Shown here: piece after piece, positions 1 to 8,915 of the stretch
How the letters are laid out: each line of letters begins with the position of its first letter
How positions within the stretch are numbered: position 1 is the stretch's first letter
Assembly: GCF_900104585.1 (NCBI RefSeq)
Contig: NZ_FNVX01000005.1
Location: 930,001 to 994,000 of the forward strand
Reading direction: 5' to 3'
Length of the DNA stretch: 64,000 nt
DNA from: Bacteroides ihuae
GTDB lineage: Bacteria > Bacteroidota > Bacteroidia > Bacteroidales > Bacteroidaceae
The notes under the pieces: generated by a model
The model's database searches: none
Told to the model about the DNA's origin: nothing
The model's input: the letters and a program-made list of their open reading frames with translations, nothing else
Translations under genes and position numbers: made by a program

Positions 1-369
1 GCCCAGAATAGGAGATATTTCAGGCAACTCTATTTTTCCGATGCGGGTAAGATTGTCTGTAACCTGCTTTTGTTTGTATTTGATCTGTTCAGAGTAAGGA
101 AGTACTTGCCATTTACATCCACCGCACACCCCATAGTGTTCGCAGAAAGGTACGGCTCGTACAGGAGAGTATTCGTGAAATTTCACGGCTTCTGCCTCTG
201 CATATTTGTTTTTTTTCCTTTTAACTTGTAAGTCTACCACGTCGCCCGGTACCACATAGGGTACGAATACTACCAGGTCGTCAACTTTCGCAATGGCTTT
301 CCCTTCGGCTGCCACATCTGTAATTGTTACCTTCTCCAATAAGGGAAGTTCTTTTTTATTTCGCGCCAC
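1..369 (-). CDS. rlmD: 23S rRNA (uracil-5-)-methyltransferase RlmD-type, N-terminal part
   Basis: The gene enters from the left edge; 123 N-terminal codons are visible. It begins at a GTG (367-369), since no in-frame ATG lies upstream before the promoter. Residues about 10-65 look like a TRAM RNA-binding domain (VTITDVAAEGKAIAKVDDLV), followed by the cysteine cluster CEHYGVCGGCKW, the 4Fe-4S signature of the RumA/RlmD family that methylates U1939 of 23S rRNA using SAM. The catalytic methyltransferase domain is outside the window. It is divergent from ppdK. RlmD is the likeliest member, but other TRAM-containing uracil methyltransferases (RlmCD type) cannot be excluded from this part alone. 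Confidence 0.85.
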   Translation of the reverse strand, partial: MARNKKELPLLEKVTITDVAAEGKAIAKVDDLVVFVPYVVPGDVVDLQVKRKKNKYAEAEAVKFHEYSPVRAVPFCEHYGVCGGCKWQVLPYSEQIKYKQKQVTDNLTRIGKIELPEISPILG

Positions 370-397
370 TTTTATACCAATCTAATAAATTATTCTG

Positions 398-405
398 CAA
401 AAGTA
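398..405 (-). promoter_or_regulatory. -7 promoter element for the rlmD-type gene
   Basis: On the minus strand the bases read TACTTTTG, an exact match to the Bacteroidetes -7 consensus TAnnTTTG. It lies about 29 bp upstream of the GTG start, so the untranslated leader would be very short. No convincing -33 TTTG was seen. Confidence 0.5.
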
Positions 406-497
406 AGCATTTTCGTGAGATTTCTTCCTATAAGCGAGGATATTAAATATTGCAAAGCATAAAATGCATTTTATGTGAACATTTATTCATAAAAAGT

Positions 498-527
498 TTT
501 GCGATTTCTAAAATATAATTAGTTTTG
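498..527 (+). promoter_or_regulatory. Promoter of ppdK
   Basis: TTTG at 498-501 and TAGTTTTG at 520-527, separated by 18 bp, match the Bacteroidetes -33/-7 promoter (TTTG ... TAnnTTTG). Transcription would start near 534, some 36 bases before the ATG at 570. The position also rules out a longer reading frame that opens with a TTG inside the -7 element. Confidence 0.65.
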
Positions 528-569
528 CGATATCGAAAACACACCTTTATAACTTTAAACAATATACTT

Positions 570-3290
570 ATGAATAAAAAAAGAGTCTATACCTTTGGTA
601 ATGGTCAGGCTGAAGGCAAAGCCGACATGAAAAATCTACTAGGTGGTAAGGGGGCCAACCTTGCCGAAATGAATTTAATTGGTGTTCCTGTTCCTCCCGG
701 ATTCACCATTACAACAGAGGTCTGCATAGAATACTACGAATTAGGACAAGATAAAGTTGTTGCTTTATTAAAAGATGAAGTCGAAAAAGCCATAAAACTT
801 ATTGAAACATTGATGCGTTCCAAATTTGGTGACGTAGAAAATCCATTACTCGTTTCCGTTCGTTCCGGTGCCCGTGCTTCCATGCCAGGCATGATGGATA
901 CCATCTTAAATCTCGGATTGAATGACGAAGTGGTAGAAGGTCTGACCCGTAAGACCGGCAATGCTCGTTTTGCATGGGACTCATATCGTCGTTTTGTGCA
1001 GATGTATGGTGATGTGGTGCTAGGAATGAAGCCTACCAATAAAGAAGATATTGATCCGTTTGAAGCTATCATTGAAGAGATAAAGCATGCCAAAGGAGTC
1101 AAGTTGGACAACGAACTTGAAGTGGCAGATCTGAAAGAACTCGTACAGAAATTCAAGATTGCTGTTAAAGAACGTACAGGTAAAGACTTCCCGACTTCTG
1201 CTTACGAACAGTTATGGGGTGCTATTTGTGCCGTATTTAATTCATGGATGAATGAACGTGCCATTCTTTATCGTAAGATGGAAAGTATTCCTGATGAATG
1301 GGGAACGGCTGTTAGCGTACAAGCGATGGTCTTTGGCAATATGGGCGAGACTTCTGCTACCGGAGTTTGTTTCTCTCGAGATGCCGGAACGGGTGAAGAC
1401 CTCTTCAATGGTGAATATTTAATCAATGCTCAGGGTGAAGATGTAGTGGCTGGTATTCGTACTCCGCAGCAGATCACAGAACTAGGTTCGCAACGTTGGG
1501 CTGCTCTTGCAGGAATAACTGAGGAAGTGCGTGCATCCAAATATCCATCGATGGAAGAAGCCATGCCCGAAATTTATCAAGAGTTAGATCGATTGCAGAC
1601 AAAGCTTGAAAATCACTATAGAGATATGCAAGACATGGAGTTTACCGTTCAAGAAGGCAAACTCTGGTTTCTCCAAACACGTAATGGTAAGCGTACCGGT
1701 GGGGCAATGGTGAAGATTGCCATGGACTTACTTCATCAGGGTATGATTGATGAAAAGACAGCTTTACTCCGTGTGGAACCTAATAAGCTCGATGAGCTTC
1801 TTCATCCAGTGTTCGATACAGTAGCGCTTAGTCAGGCCACGGTCCTTACTCGCGGGCTACCAGCTTCTCCGGGAGCAGCAACGGGACAAATTGTTTTTTT
1901 TGCTGATGATGCCGCCCAGTGGCACGTTGATGGGAAGAAAGTTATCATGGTACGTATTGAGACTTCGCCCGAAGACCTTGCAGGCATGCAAGTTGCACAA
2001 GGTATACTGACGGCTCGTGGCGGAATGACTTCACACGCGGCTGTTGTAGCTCGTGGCATGGGCAAATGTTGTGTTTCCGGTGCCGGAGCACTGAATATCG
2101 ATTATAAAGCCCGTACGGTAGAAATTGATGGAACAGTGTTGAAAGAAGGTGATTTTATATCGCTGAATGGTAGCACAGGAGAAGTTTATGAAGGTAAAGT
2201 AGAAACCATAGCTGCAGAACTCTCAGGAGATTTTGGTGAATTGATGTGCTTAGCAGATAAATACACGAAGCTTCAAGTGCGCACTAATGCTGATACTCCT
2301 CACGATGCAGAAGTAGCACGTAAGTTTGGTGCGATTGGTATCGGCCTGTGTCGCACGGAGCACATGTTTTTCGAAGGAGAGAAGATTAAAGCCATGCGCG
2401 AGATGATTTTAGCCAAAGATGCTGAAGGGCGTCGCAAAGCATTGGCAAAAATTCTGCCTTATCAGAAAGAAGATTTTAAAGGTATTTTCCGGGCAATGGA
2501 TGGTTATCCCGTTACCGTTCGCCTGCTCGATCCTCCTTTGCATGAGTTCGTTCCGCACGATTTGAAAGGACAACAAGAGATGGCCGATGCCATGGGTGTT
2601 ACTTTGGCTTACATACAGCAACGGGTGGAATCACTTTGCGAACACAACCCGATGCTTGGTCATCGTGGATGTCGTTTGGGTAATACTTATCCTGAAATCA
2701 CACAGATGCAGACCCGTGCTATACTTGCTGCAGCTCTCGAGCTGAAGAAAGAAGGAATCGATACACATCCTGAAATAATGGTGCCACTCACCGGTATTCT
2801 TTATGAGTTTAAGGAACAAGAAAACGTGATTCGTGCAGAAGCTAAAGCTGTTTTTGCAGAAATGAACGATTCTATTGACTTCAAGGTAGGTACAATGATT
2901 GAGATTCCTCGTGCTGCATTAACAGCCGATCGTATTGCTTCTTCTGCCGAATTCTTCTCGTTCGGAACGAACGACCTCACGCAAATGACCTTTGGTTATT
3001 CGCGAGATGATATTGCATCCTTCCTTCCTATTTATCTGGAGAAGAAAATTCTGAAAGTAGATCCTTTCCAAGTGCTCGATCAAAAAGGAGTGGGGCAATT
3101 GATACGTATGGCTACTGAAAAAGGCCGCTCCATTCGTCCTGATTTGAAGTGTGGCATTTGTGGTGAACATGGTGGTGAACCTTCTTCCGTTAAGTTCTGC
3201 CATAAAGTGGGGCTTAATTACGTCAGCTGTTCCCCATTCAGAGTACCGATTGCCAGACTAGCAGCGGCACAAGCTGCTATAGAGGATTAA
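570..3290 (+). CDS. ppdK: Pyruvate, phosphate dikinase
   Basis: A 906-residue enzyme interconverting pyruvate + ATP + Pi with phosphoenolpyruvate + AMP + PPi in the cytoplasm. The N-terminal ATP-grasp domain carries LLGGKGANLAEM; the swivelling phosphocarrier domain has GGMTSHAAVVARGMG with the phospho-accepting His near residue 489; the C-terminal PEP/pyruvate TIM barrel has CGICGEHGGEP with the catalytic Cys near 864. Length matches bacterial PPDK. The ATG at 570 is chosen because the protein from there begins MNKKRVYTFG, typical for the family, and because the promoter overlaps anything further upstream. It is a single-gene unit with its own promoter and terminator. Confidence 0.97.
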   Translation: MNKKRVYTFGNGQAEGKADMKNLLGGKGANLAEMNLIGVPVPPGFTITTEVCIEYYELGQDKVVALLKDEVEKAIKLIETLMRSKFGDVENPLLVSVRSGARASMPGMMDTILNLGLNDEVVEGLTRKTGNARFAWDSYRRFVQMYGDVVLGMKPTNKEDIDPFEAIIEEIKHAKGVKLDNELEVADLKELVQKFKIAVKERTGKDFPTSAYEQLWGAICAVFNSWMNERAILYRKMESIPDEWGTAVSVQAMVFGNMGETSATGVCFSRDAGTGEDLFNGEYLINAQGEDVVAGIRTPQQITELGSQRWAALAGITEEVRASKYPSMEEAMPEIYQELDRLQTKLENHYRDMQDMEFTVQEGKLWFLQTRNGKRTGGAMVKIAMDLLHQGMIDEKTALLRVEPNKLDELLHPVFDTVALSQATVLTRGLPASPGAATGQIVFFADDAAQWHVDGKKVIMVRIETSPEDLAGMQVAQGILTARGGMTSHAAVVARGMGKCCVSGAGALNIDYKARTVEIDGTVLKEGDFISLNGSTGEVYEGKVETIAAELSGDFGELMCLADKYTKLQVRTNADTPHDAEVARKFGAIGIGLCRTEHMFFEGEKIKAMREMILAKDAEGRRKALAKILPYQKEDFKGIFRAMDGYPVTVRLLDPPLHEFVPHDLKGQQEMADAMGVTLAYIQQRVESLCEHNPMLGHRGCRLGNTYPEITQMQTRAILAAALELKKEGIDTHPEIMVPLTGILYEFKEQENVIRAEAKAVFAEMNDSIDFKVGTMIEIPRAALTADRIASSAEFFSFGTNDLTQMTFGYSRDDIASFLPIYLEKKILKVDPFQVLDQKGVGQLIRMATEKGRSIRPDLKCGICGEHGGEPSSVKFCHKVGLNYVSCSPFRVPIARLAAAQAAIED

Positions 3291-3316
3291 CTGTTTAGGC
3301 ATACTTTTTAAAAGTC

Positions 3317-3358
3317 AAAAGCGATAGAACTATTTTACAGTAGTTTTATCGCTTTTTT
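3317..3358 (+). terminator. Intrinsic terminator after ppdK
   Basis: The arms AAAAGCGATA (3317-3326) and TATCGCTTTT pair perfectly, with a second AACTA/TAGTT stem inside and a T-run at the end. It lies 26 bp after the ppdK stop and directly before the decayed end of the CRISPR array. Confidence 0.8.
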
Positions 3359-3362
3359 GCTG

Positions 3363-3391
3363 GCTTCAATTCTATCAAGTACAATTTGAAT
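3363..3391 (-). repeat. Decayed CRISPR repeat at the trailer end
   Basis: By alignment, 21 of 29 bases match the array repeat (shared blocks TTCAATTC and GTACAATT). It lies 86 bp before the first intact repeat, not the usual 63-66, so the intervening spacer has changed as well. Degenerate repeats are normally found at the leader-distal, oldest end, which supports the left side being the trailer. Confidence 0.6.
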
Positions 3392-3448
3392 AATAATTTA
3401 TCACTATAGTCATTGAAGATGTATGCGACCGCGCAATTGACGACCAAT

Positions 3449-6400
3449 GGTTCAATTCCATAAGGTACAATTAAAGGATCGGATGTGAAAGAAAAACCGT
3501 ATATCCGTGACGCAGTTTCAATTCCATAAGGTACAATTAAAGGCCCTATTAGCTCTTTATGTGCCCAAAATTTTCGGCGGTTTCAATTCCATAAGGTACA
3601 ATTAAAGGAGTCCTGCTGCGTCGTCTCCTACTAACATTCCGAAGTTTCAATTCCATAAGGTACAATTAAAGGAAAAATAAAGGCAATGGCTCGAAAAGCT
3701 GGCCAGTAGTTTCAATTCCATAAGGTACAATTAAAGGTATGCAATTAATAAGCACGTTTTACTCCCGTATGAGTTTCAATTCCATAAGGTACAATTAAAG
3801 GATAAATTCTTTACGACCTTTTAAAATTGCTTCAAATGTTTCAATTCCATAAGGTACAATTAAAGGGAGATACAAGGGTTTGTTAAACGCTGAAGCTTTC
3901 AGTTTCAATTCCATAAGGTACAATTAAAGGAAGTATTATCAAATTTTACAGGTAGAATCGGAATAGAGTTTCAATTCCATAAGGTACAATTAAAGGCAGG
4001 ATTAGCAACCTGCACTATTTGTTCATGAACACGTTTCAATTCCATAAGGTACAATTAAAGGACGAGTAAAACTCCATTTATAAATAATAATACAAATGTT
4101 TCAATTCCATAAGGTACAATTAAAGGACGGGCATAGCTCTGAACCTCTTCTCTATATATATCGTTTCAATTCCATAAGGTACAATTAAAGGTTATTTATT
4201 GGTTCATTACTATTAATCTCTATGTTCGTTTCAATTCCATAAGGTACAATTAAAGGTCTGCATTTGCACGGGCTGTGAACCGTCGTTTTATTGTTTCAAT
4301 TCCATAAGGTACAATTAAAGGTTGATGTCTCAGCCAATCCAAGATGCATGTAGGGGCAGTTTCAATTCCATAAGGTACAATTAAAGGCAGCTCAATGTAG
4401 CACATCCATGTTCCAGGATCATGTTTCAATTCCATAAGGTACAATTAAAGGGCTATGTAGATGACAACAATACGTTCAGCTTCCAGAGTTTCAATTCCAT
4501 AAGGTACAATTAAAGGGCCGTAAAAGCATCTGAGATCATAGCCAATACAGCCGGTTTCAATTCCATAAGGTACAATTAAAGGTCAATATAGATGCCGAGA
4601 ACCTGCTACTCTACATAGAGTTTCAATTCCATAAGGTACAATTAAAGGTCTTTCAAGATAGTCACATAACCATCCATTACAGCCGGTTTCAATTCCATAA
4701 GGTACAATTAAAGGCTCTTCTATCTGAGATTCAAGATGGAGTTGTTCTTGTTTCAATTCCATAAGGTACAATTAAAGGGCGAATTATTGATGCTTGGTTT
4801 TTAAACGGATTCAAGTTTCAATTCCATAAGGTACAATTAAAGGATCACCCACGACGGGTGTCCCGGCTTCGTCAAGGTCGTTTCAATTCCATAAGGTACA
4901 ATTAAAGGTTAGATTCAAATTTAAGTATTCAATACTTACAATTAGGTTTCAATTCCATAAGGTACAATTAAAGGTTTCTACGTTGTTGTATAACCAGAGC
5001 GTCATTATCGGTTTCAATTCCATAAGGTACAATTAAAGGTACATCGTGTTACAACGTAATACAAAGTAAGATAATGTTTCAATTCCATAAGGTACAATTA
5101 AAGGCTAACTCTTCTTATTCGAAGAGCACGGAAGATGTTGAGTTTCAATTCCATAAGGTACAATTAAAGGAAAAAGGCTTAGTTGCGTACGGTCAGGACA
5201 GTTTGTTGTCGTTTCAATTCCATAAGGTACAATTAAAGGCATAGAGCTGTTAGCTAAGTTATACTTAGAAAAAACGTTTCAATTCCATAAGGTACAATTA
5301 AAGGCCCGCCGTTGAGGCTTCAAAAACAGGGAAGAAATTCAGTTTCAATTCCATAAGGTACAATTAAAGGTACCATGCGGACGATCTGCTAATACTGAAG
5401 CTGGAGTTTCAATTCCATAAGGTACAATTAAAGGTCTCTTTAGCGCAACAAAGCGACCTCGTAGAAATTTGTTTCAATTCCATAAGGTACAATTAAAGGA
5501 CCCTCCGACATAGCCAAATAAAACTCCTTTCCGTCGTTTCAATTCCATAAGGTACAATTAAAGGACAAAAAGTATTCATAAAGCGAGGGGGTGCAAGATT
5601 GTTTCAATTCCATAAGGTACAATTAAAGGACAACTATCTCAGAATACTCTATCGAAGTTCAGCAGGTTTCAATTCCATAAGGTACAATTAAAGGCTTAAT
5701 TTCTTTGCTAAACGCACAAAGATCTACAGCAGTTTCAATTCCATAAGGTACAATTAAAGGACGTCGGCGGCATCTATGTTGAGAAATGAAAATTTATGTT
5801 TCAATTCCATAAGGTACAATTAAAGGACTACAAATAAATAGTGCAAAATATTTAAATATAGAGTTTCAATTCCATAAGGTACAATTAAAGGAGGAGAAGA
5901 ATAAAAAAGTTTCTGGGGAGTTTGTCAGTTTCAATTCCATAAGGTACAATTAAAGGTTGCGGATGCTGGGGTAGATATAATTCGTGAGTTTCGTTTCAAT
6001 TCCATAAGGTACAATTAAAGGTGACACGCTTTGTATCTCAACACCCTTGTTTCTAGTTTCAATTCCATAAGGTACAATTAAAGGAAAATAGAATCGCTAA
6101 CGAGGAGTTAGCGAAAGAGGTTTCAATTCCATAAGGTACAATTAAAGGCGATAAGATCACATTCGATATGTCCGCCCCTGTTTAAGTTTCAATTCCATAA
6201 GGTACAATTAAAGGGAAGGGGCGACATCCATTACATTATCAAACACATTGTTTCAATTCCATAAGGTACAATTAAAGGCTCTCTGGTGTTTGGGGCGGCG
6301 CTGGTTTCTTGGGGTTTCAATTCCATAAGGTACAATTAAAGGACCAAGGACTTAAAGGCATCTTGCACACCCGTTCCTTGTTTCAATTCCATAAGGTACA

Positions 6401-7444
6401 ATTAAAGGACTGACATATACGCTGTCATGTTTGATTGTCTCTAGTTTCAATTCCATAAGGTACAATTAAAGGAGCGCAAGGCACCTAAGAAGGCACCATG
6501 ACATGAGCGTTTCAATTCCATAAGGTACAATTAAAGGTTTTAAGCGTTATTAGATACGTGTCTCTTCTATATTGGTTTCAATTCCATAAGGTACAATTAA
6601 AGGAGTAGAGTATAAATCAAATTGAGCGGCTTTAGATTTGTTTCAATTCCATAAGGTACAATTAAAGGCGACACTAGTGGAAGCTATCTAATTCAATTAG
6701 TATAGTTTCAATTCCATAAGGTACAATTAAAGGTCTGCATTAACACGGGCTTGTAACCGTCGTTTTGTTGTTTCAATTCCATAAGGTACAATTAAAGGAA
6801 AACAAAAGATATGGCTACGCTGAAAGAGATACTGTTTCAATTCCATAAGGTACAATTAAAGGTTCGATTGTCGGAGATGAAGCTTCATTCCATTGTTGGT
6901 TTCAATTCCATAAGGTACAATTAAAGGGGAGTAGTAAAAGGAGGGTTAGGGTGTAGTATCTCAGTTTCAATTCCATAAGGTACAATTAAAGGTTTTCTCC
7001 TCACCCACGCTTCTAGCGCAGCCACGGGGTTTCAATTCCATAAGGTACAATTAAAGGTTGTATTTTTATTCGCTCAGGCACTGGCCGTAATGGGTTTCAA
7101 TTCCATAAGGTACAATTAAAGGATTGCGACCGAAAAGGCGAGGCTAGAAGGTATTGCGCGTTTCAATTCCATAAGGTACAATTAAAGGAAAAGAAAACAA
7201 AAGCGGAAGAGCTTTTTGCTATTGGTTTCAATTCCATAAGGTACAATTAAAGGAGGTTACGAGCATTAAAAGCACATCGGCAGAATAGTTTCAATTCCAT
7301 AAGGTACAATTAAAGGATATTTGTTTATTATTCATATCAAAGTTTTTTAAAGTTTCAATTCCATAAGGTACAATTAAAGGTATGCTGGTATTAGCATGTC
7401 TGATATCGTTCCTGAGTTTCAATTCCATAAGGTACAATTAAAGG
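3449..7444 (-). CRISPR. CRISPR array, 62 repeats and 61 spacers, no cas genes in the window
   Basis: A 29-bp repeat (plus strand starts GTTTCAATTCCATAAGG and ends TTAAAGG) recurs 62 times; starts run 3449, 3515, 3580 ... 7352, 7416. Every copy looks identical except the first (3449), which has G for T at base 2. Spacers are 34-37 nt, except one of 40 nt (5171-5210). On the minus strand the repeat ends ATTGAAAC, the usual 8-nt 5' handle of type I-B/III crRNAs, so transcription is taken to be right to left, with the leader at 7445 onward and the newest spacers at the right. Flanking genes are ppdK and a DUF4373-type gene; there is no cas1, cas2, cas6 or effector gene anywhere in the 64 kb. Subtype I-B is an inference from repeat sequence only. 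Confidence 0.98.
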
Positions 7445-7494
7445 CCTCCAATTTCAAAACAGAGAATGCCTGTATATCAAATGGTTAGCGAAAA

Positions 7495-7502
7495 CAAATA
7501 TA
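7495..7502 (-). promoter_or_regulatory. Probable CRISPR array promoter (-7 element)
   Basis: On the minus strand this reads TATATTTG, an exact TAnnTTTG -7 box, about 50 bp ahead of the first repeat in the direction of transcription. The -33 position falls within the T-run and inverted repeat at 7517-7534 and is not a clean TTTG. Orientation agrees with the ATTGAAAC end of the repeat. Confidence 0.5.
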
Positions 7503-7521
7503 GTGATATTCTTTCTGAAAA

Positions 7522-7563
7522 ATGTCGATCATCAATTATATAAAAATGCCTGATGATCGACAT
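7522..7563. promoter_or_regulatory. Perfect 13-bp inverted repeat in the CRISPR leader
   Basis: ATGTCGATCATCA (7522-7534) and TGATGATCGACAT (7551-7563) are perfect reverse complements separated by 16 bp. It lies just upstream of the probable array promoter and would overlap its -33 region, so a repressor or bending-protein site is possible. No U-run follows on the minus strand that would make it a terminator. Confidence 0.5.
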
Positions 7564-7907
7564 CTATTGTAAGTAGCTGATTTTCAGTAAGTCAAAGAGC
7601 GAATATGAGCTATTTAGCATGTAGTGCAAGAAGATTCTAAAGAGATTGACAACTTGCACCAAGAAAATATTGATCTATTTCCTCTAATTTTGCTAAAATT
7701 ATGAAATACACTTTAAATCCACAAATGTTGGTAGTAATGATTTTTTCATCAAGACTTATTTTAACTATTCCAGTTCAAACCATTGCGATATATTTCAGCC
7801 TAAATTTAACCAGAGCAAGGACTAACAATGGCGAACGAATGCTCTAATTCGTGAGAATAGCTCTGCTTGCAGAATGATATTTCGTGCAATCTGTCGATGA
7901 AGTCAAT

Positions 7908-8759
7908 TCAGCCAGTTAGTCTCTGGACAGGGCTATGTAGCGGGGCAATAAGGGTTTTGTGCTCATAGACTGCCTCGTCTCGACAGCACACAGCAATAGC
8001 GTAAAACCTCTCCAGCAGGCCGTCGTAGTTGTGCGTTTTCATAGCGAAGGCATCGTCGGGAGGAAAAAAATAATCTTCCAATCGATCAACCCTCATCTTC
8101 TCGTTGCCTCCTCCGTTTTCGGAGGGGGTATGGGGGAGGTTTATTTCTGTTTTGTTTGCTTTCCCTTTTGTTTTGTTTTCTTTTGTTTGTGGCATTTCTG
8201 TAGGCAATAACTGAGTTTCTGTATGCATTAACTCCGTTTCTGTATGCATTAACTCTGATGTCTTTACCACCTTTACTTCTTCAAGAGTACTTGCTGTATG
8301 GCTTTTTACAGCTTCTTCAGGAGCTTTGATAGCCTCGGTAGTAGGTTTGTTCTCTTCTTGCTGTTGAGGACACTCTATCAGATTTAGTTCTGGCAATATC
8401 CGTGCGGAAGCTCTTCGGGCACAGCAAGCTTTGTAGCGACATTGCACTCCGTTGGAAGTCAGCACGTGTTGAACATTGTAAAGTCCGGCGTGAAAAAGTC
8501 CCACTTGCAGGCAAGAGTCCACAATGGTTTGTATCTGTTCCGGACTTTCAGTCCTCAAATCCTCGCAGATGTCGTAGCAAGTATCTTCATCCCACGACAA
8601 ATAGTAGCCATTATCGTGATAAATTCTGCTATAAAGTTCGATGATGACGACTATTCCGAGAGCCCCATGCTTACGTTTGATGCGTCGCACTTTGATATCT
8701 CGCATAAAGTCCACGTCTAAGGGAAAATAATCTAATCCTCTTTTTTCAGGTCTTGCCAT
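7908..8759 (-). CDS. DUF4373 (Lin1244/Lin1753-like) domain protein
   Basis: A 283-residue protein of unknown function. Residues 1-110 (MARPEKRGLDYFPLDVDF..., then KHGALGIVVIIELYSRIY) match the DUF4373 pattern common in Bacteroides and related to phage replisome-organiser-like N-termini. The middle (about 125-220) is a low-complexity, Thr/Glu-rich linker with a tandem repeat. The C-terminus (LEDYFFPPDDAFAMKTHNYDGLLERFYAIAVCC region) resembles the second conserved block of these proteins. It stands alone between the CRISPR leader and the palindromic element at 8809-8915, which lies in its probable 5' leader. A role in replication or DNA binding is only a guess from the family. Confidence 0.7.
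   Translation of the reverse strand: MARPEKRGLDYFPLDVDFMRDIKVRRIKRKHGALGIVVIIELYSRIYHDNGYYLSWDEDTCYDICEDLRTESPEQIQTIVDSCLQVGLFHAGLYNVQHVLTSNGVQCRYKACCARRASARILPELNLIECPQQQEENKPTTEAIKAPEEAVKSHTASTLEEVKVVKTSELMHTETELMHTETQLLPTEMPQTKENKTKGKANKTEINLPHTPSENGGGNEKMRVDRLEDYFFPPDDAFAMKTHNYDGLLERFYAIAVCCRDEAVYEHKTLIAPLHSPVQRLTG
8199..8261 (-). repeat. Three 21-bp tandem units inside the DUF4373 gene
   Basis: The units at 8199-8219, 8220-8240 and 8241-8261 share the core TGTATGCATTAACT (first unit slightly diverged) and encode ELMHTET-ELMHTET-QLLPTEM in the linker. Whole-codon unit length means copy number can change without breaking the frame. Confidence 0.75.
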
Positions 8760-8808
8760 GACTATTAGTATCTTATTATTTACAAATCAGCTTCCTATAA
8801 GGTATCAT

Positions 8809-8915
8809 ATAACTTCAGCGTGGTGAATTAACTAGATCACCACGCTGAAGTAGTTAATTCACCACGCTGATCTAGTTAATTCACCGAAACCCTCTCACAA
8901 GGTCTGTAGGGGTAG
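8809..8915. repeat. Palindromic element, copy A (alternative hairpins)
   Basis: Three overlapping perfect inverted repeats occur here: 15 bp (8812-8826 with 8837-8851), 20 bp (8815-8834 with 8851-8870) and 18 bp (8822-8839 with 8868-8885). They are built from the unit CTTCAGCGTGGTGA and its complement, joined by AT-rich linkers such as ATTAACTAG. They are followed by GAAACCCTCTCACAAGG and a GGGGT that can pair with ACCC. A second copy in the same arrangement occurs at 47437-47553. It sits 50-155 bp upstream of the DUF4373 start, inside its predicted untranslated leader. Confidence 0.85.

Larger units (their letters stand above)
7445..7907 (-). other. CRISPR leader and AT-rich intergenic region
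   Basis: 463 bp without a convincing gene. It holds a minus-strand promoter element at 7495-7502, a perfect 13-bp inverted repeat at 7522-7563 and, on the plus strand, a 48-codon open frame at 7701-7847 starting MKYTLNPQMLVVM with a TAATTTTG box (7685-7692) only 9 bp before it. The small frame has no recognised relative and is left uncalled. The region next to the last repeat is the expected site for the array leader. Confidence 0.6.

Noticed and set aside
525..569. Longer start for ppdK
   Set aside because: It begins with TTG inside the -7 promoter element; the family start MNKKRVYTFG is at 570.
4250..4771. Open frames on the minus strand inside the CRISPR array encoding repeated LIVPYGIET blocks
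   Set aside because: They are translations of the 29-bp repeats in runs of 66-bp units; the repeated peptide is an artefact of the array.
3449..7444. Type II or V interpretation of the array
   Set aside because: The repeat end ATTGAAAC on the transcribed strand and the absence of a tracrRNA-like anti-repeat nearby favour type I-B/III.
7701..7847. 48-codon plus-strand frame in the CRISPR leader
   Set aside because: No recognisable domain, no signal peptide and an implausibly short leader after the only promoter box; not called as a gene.
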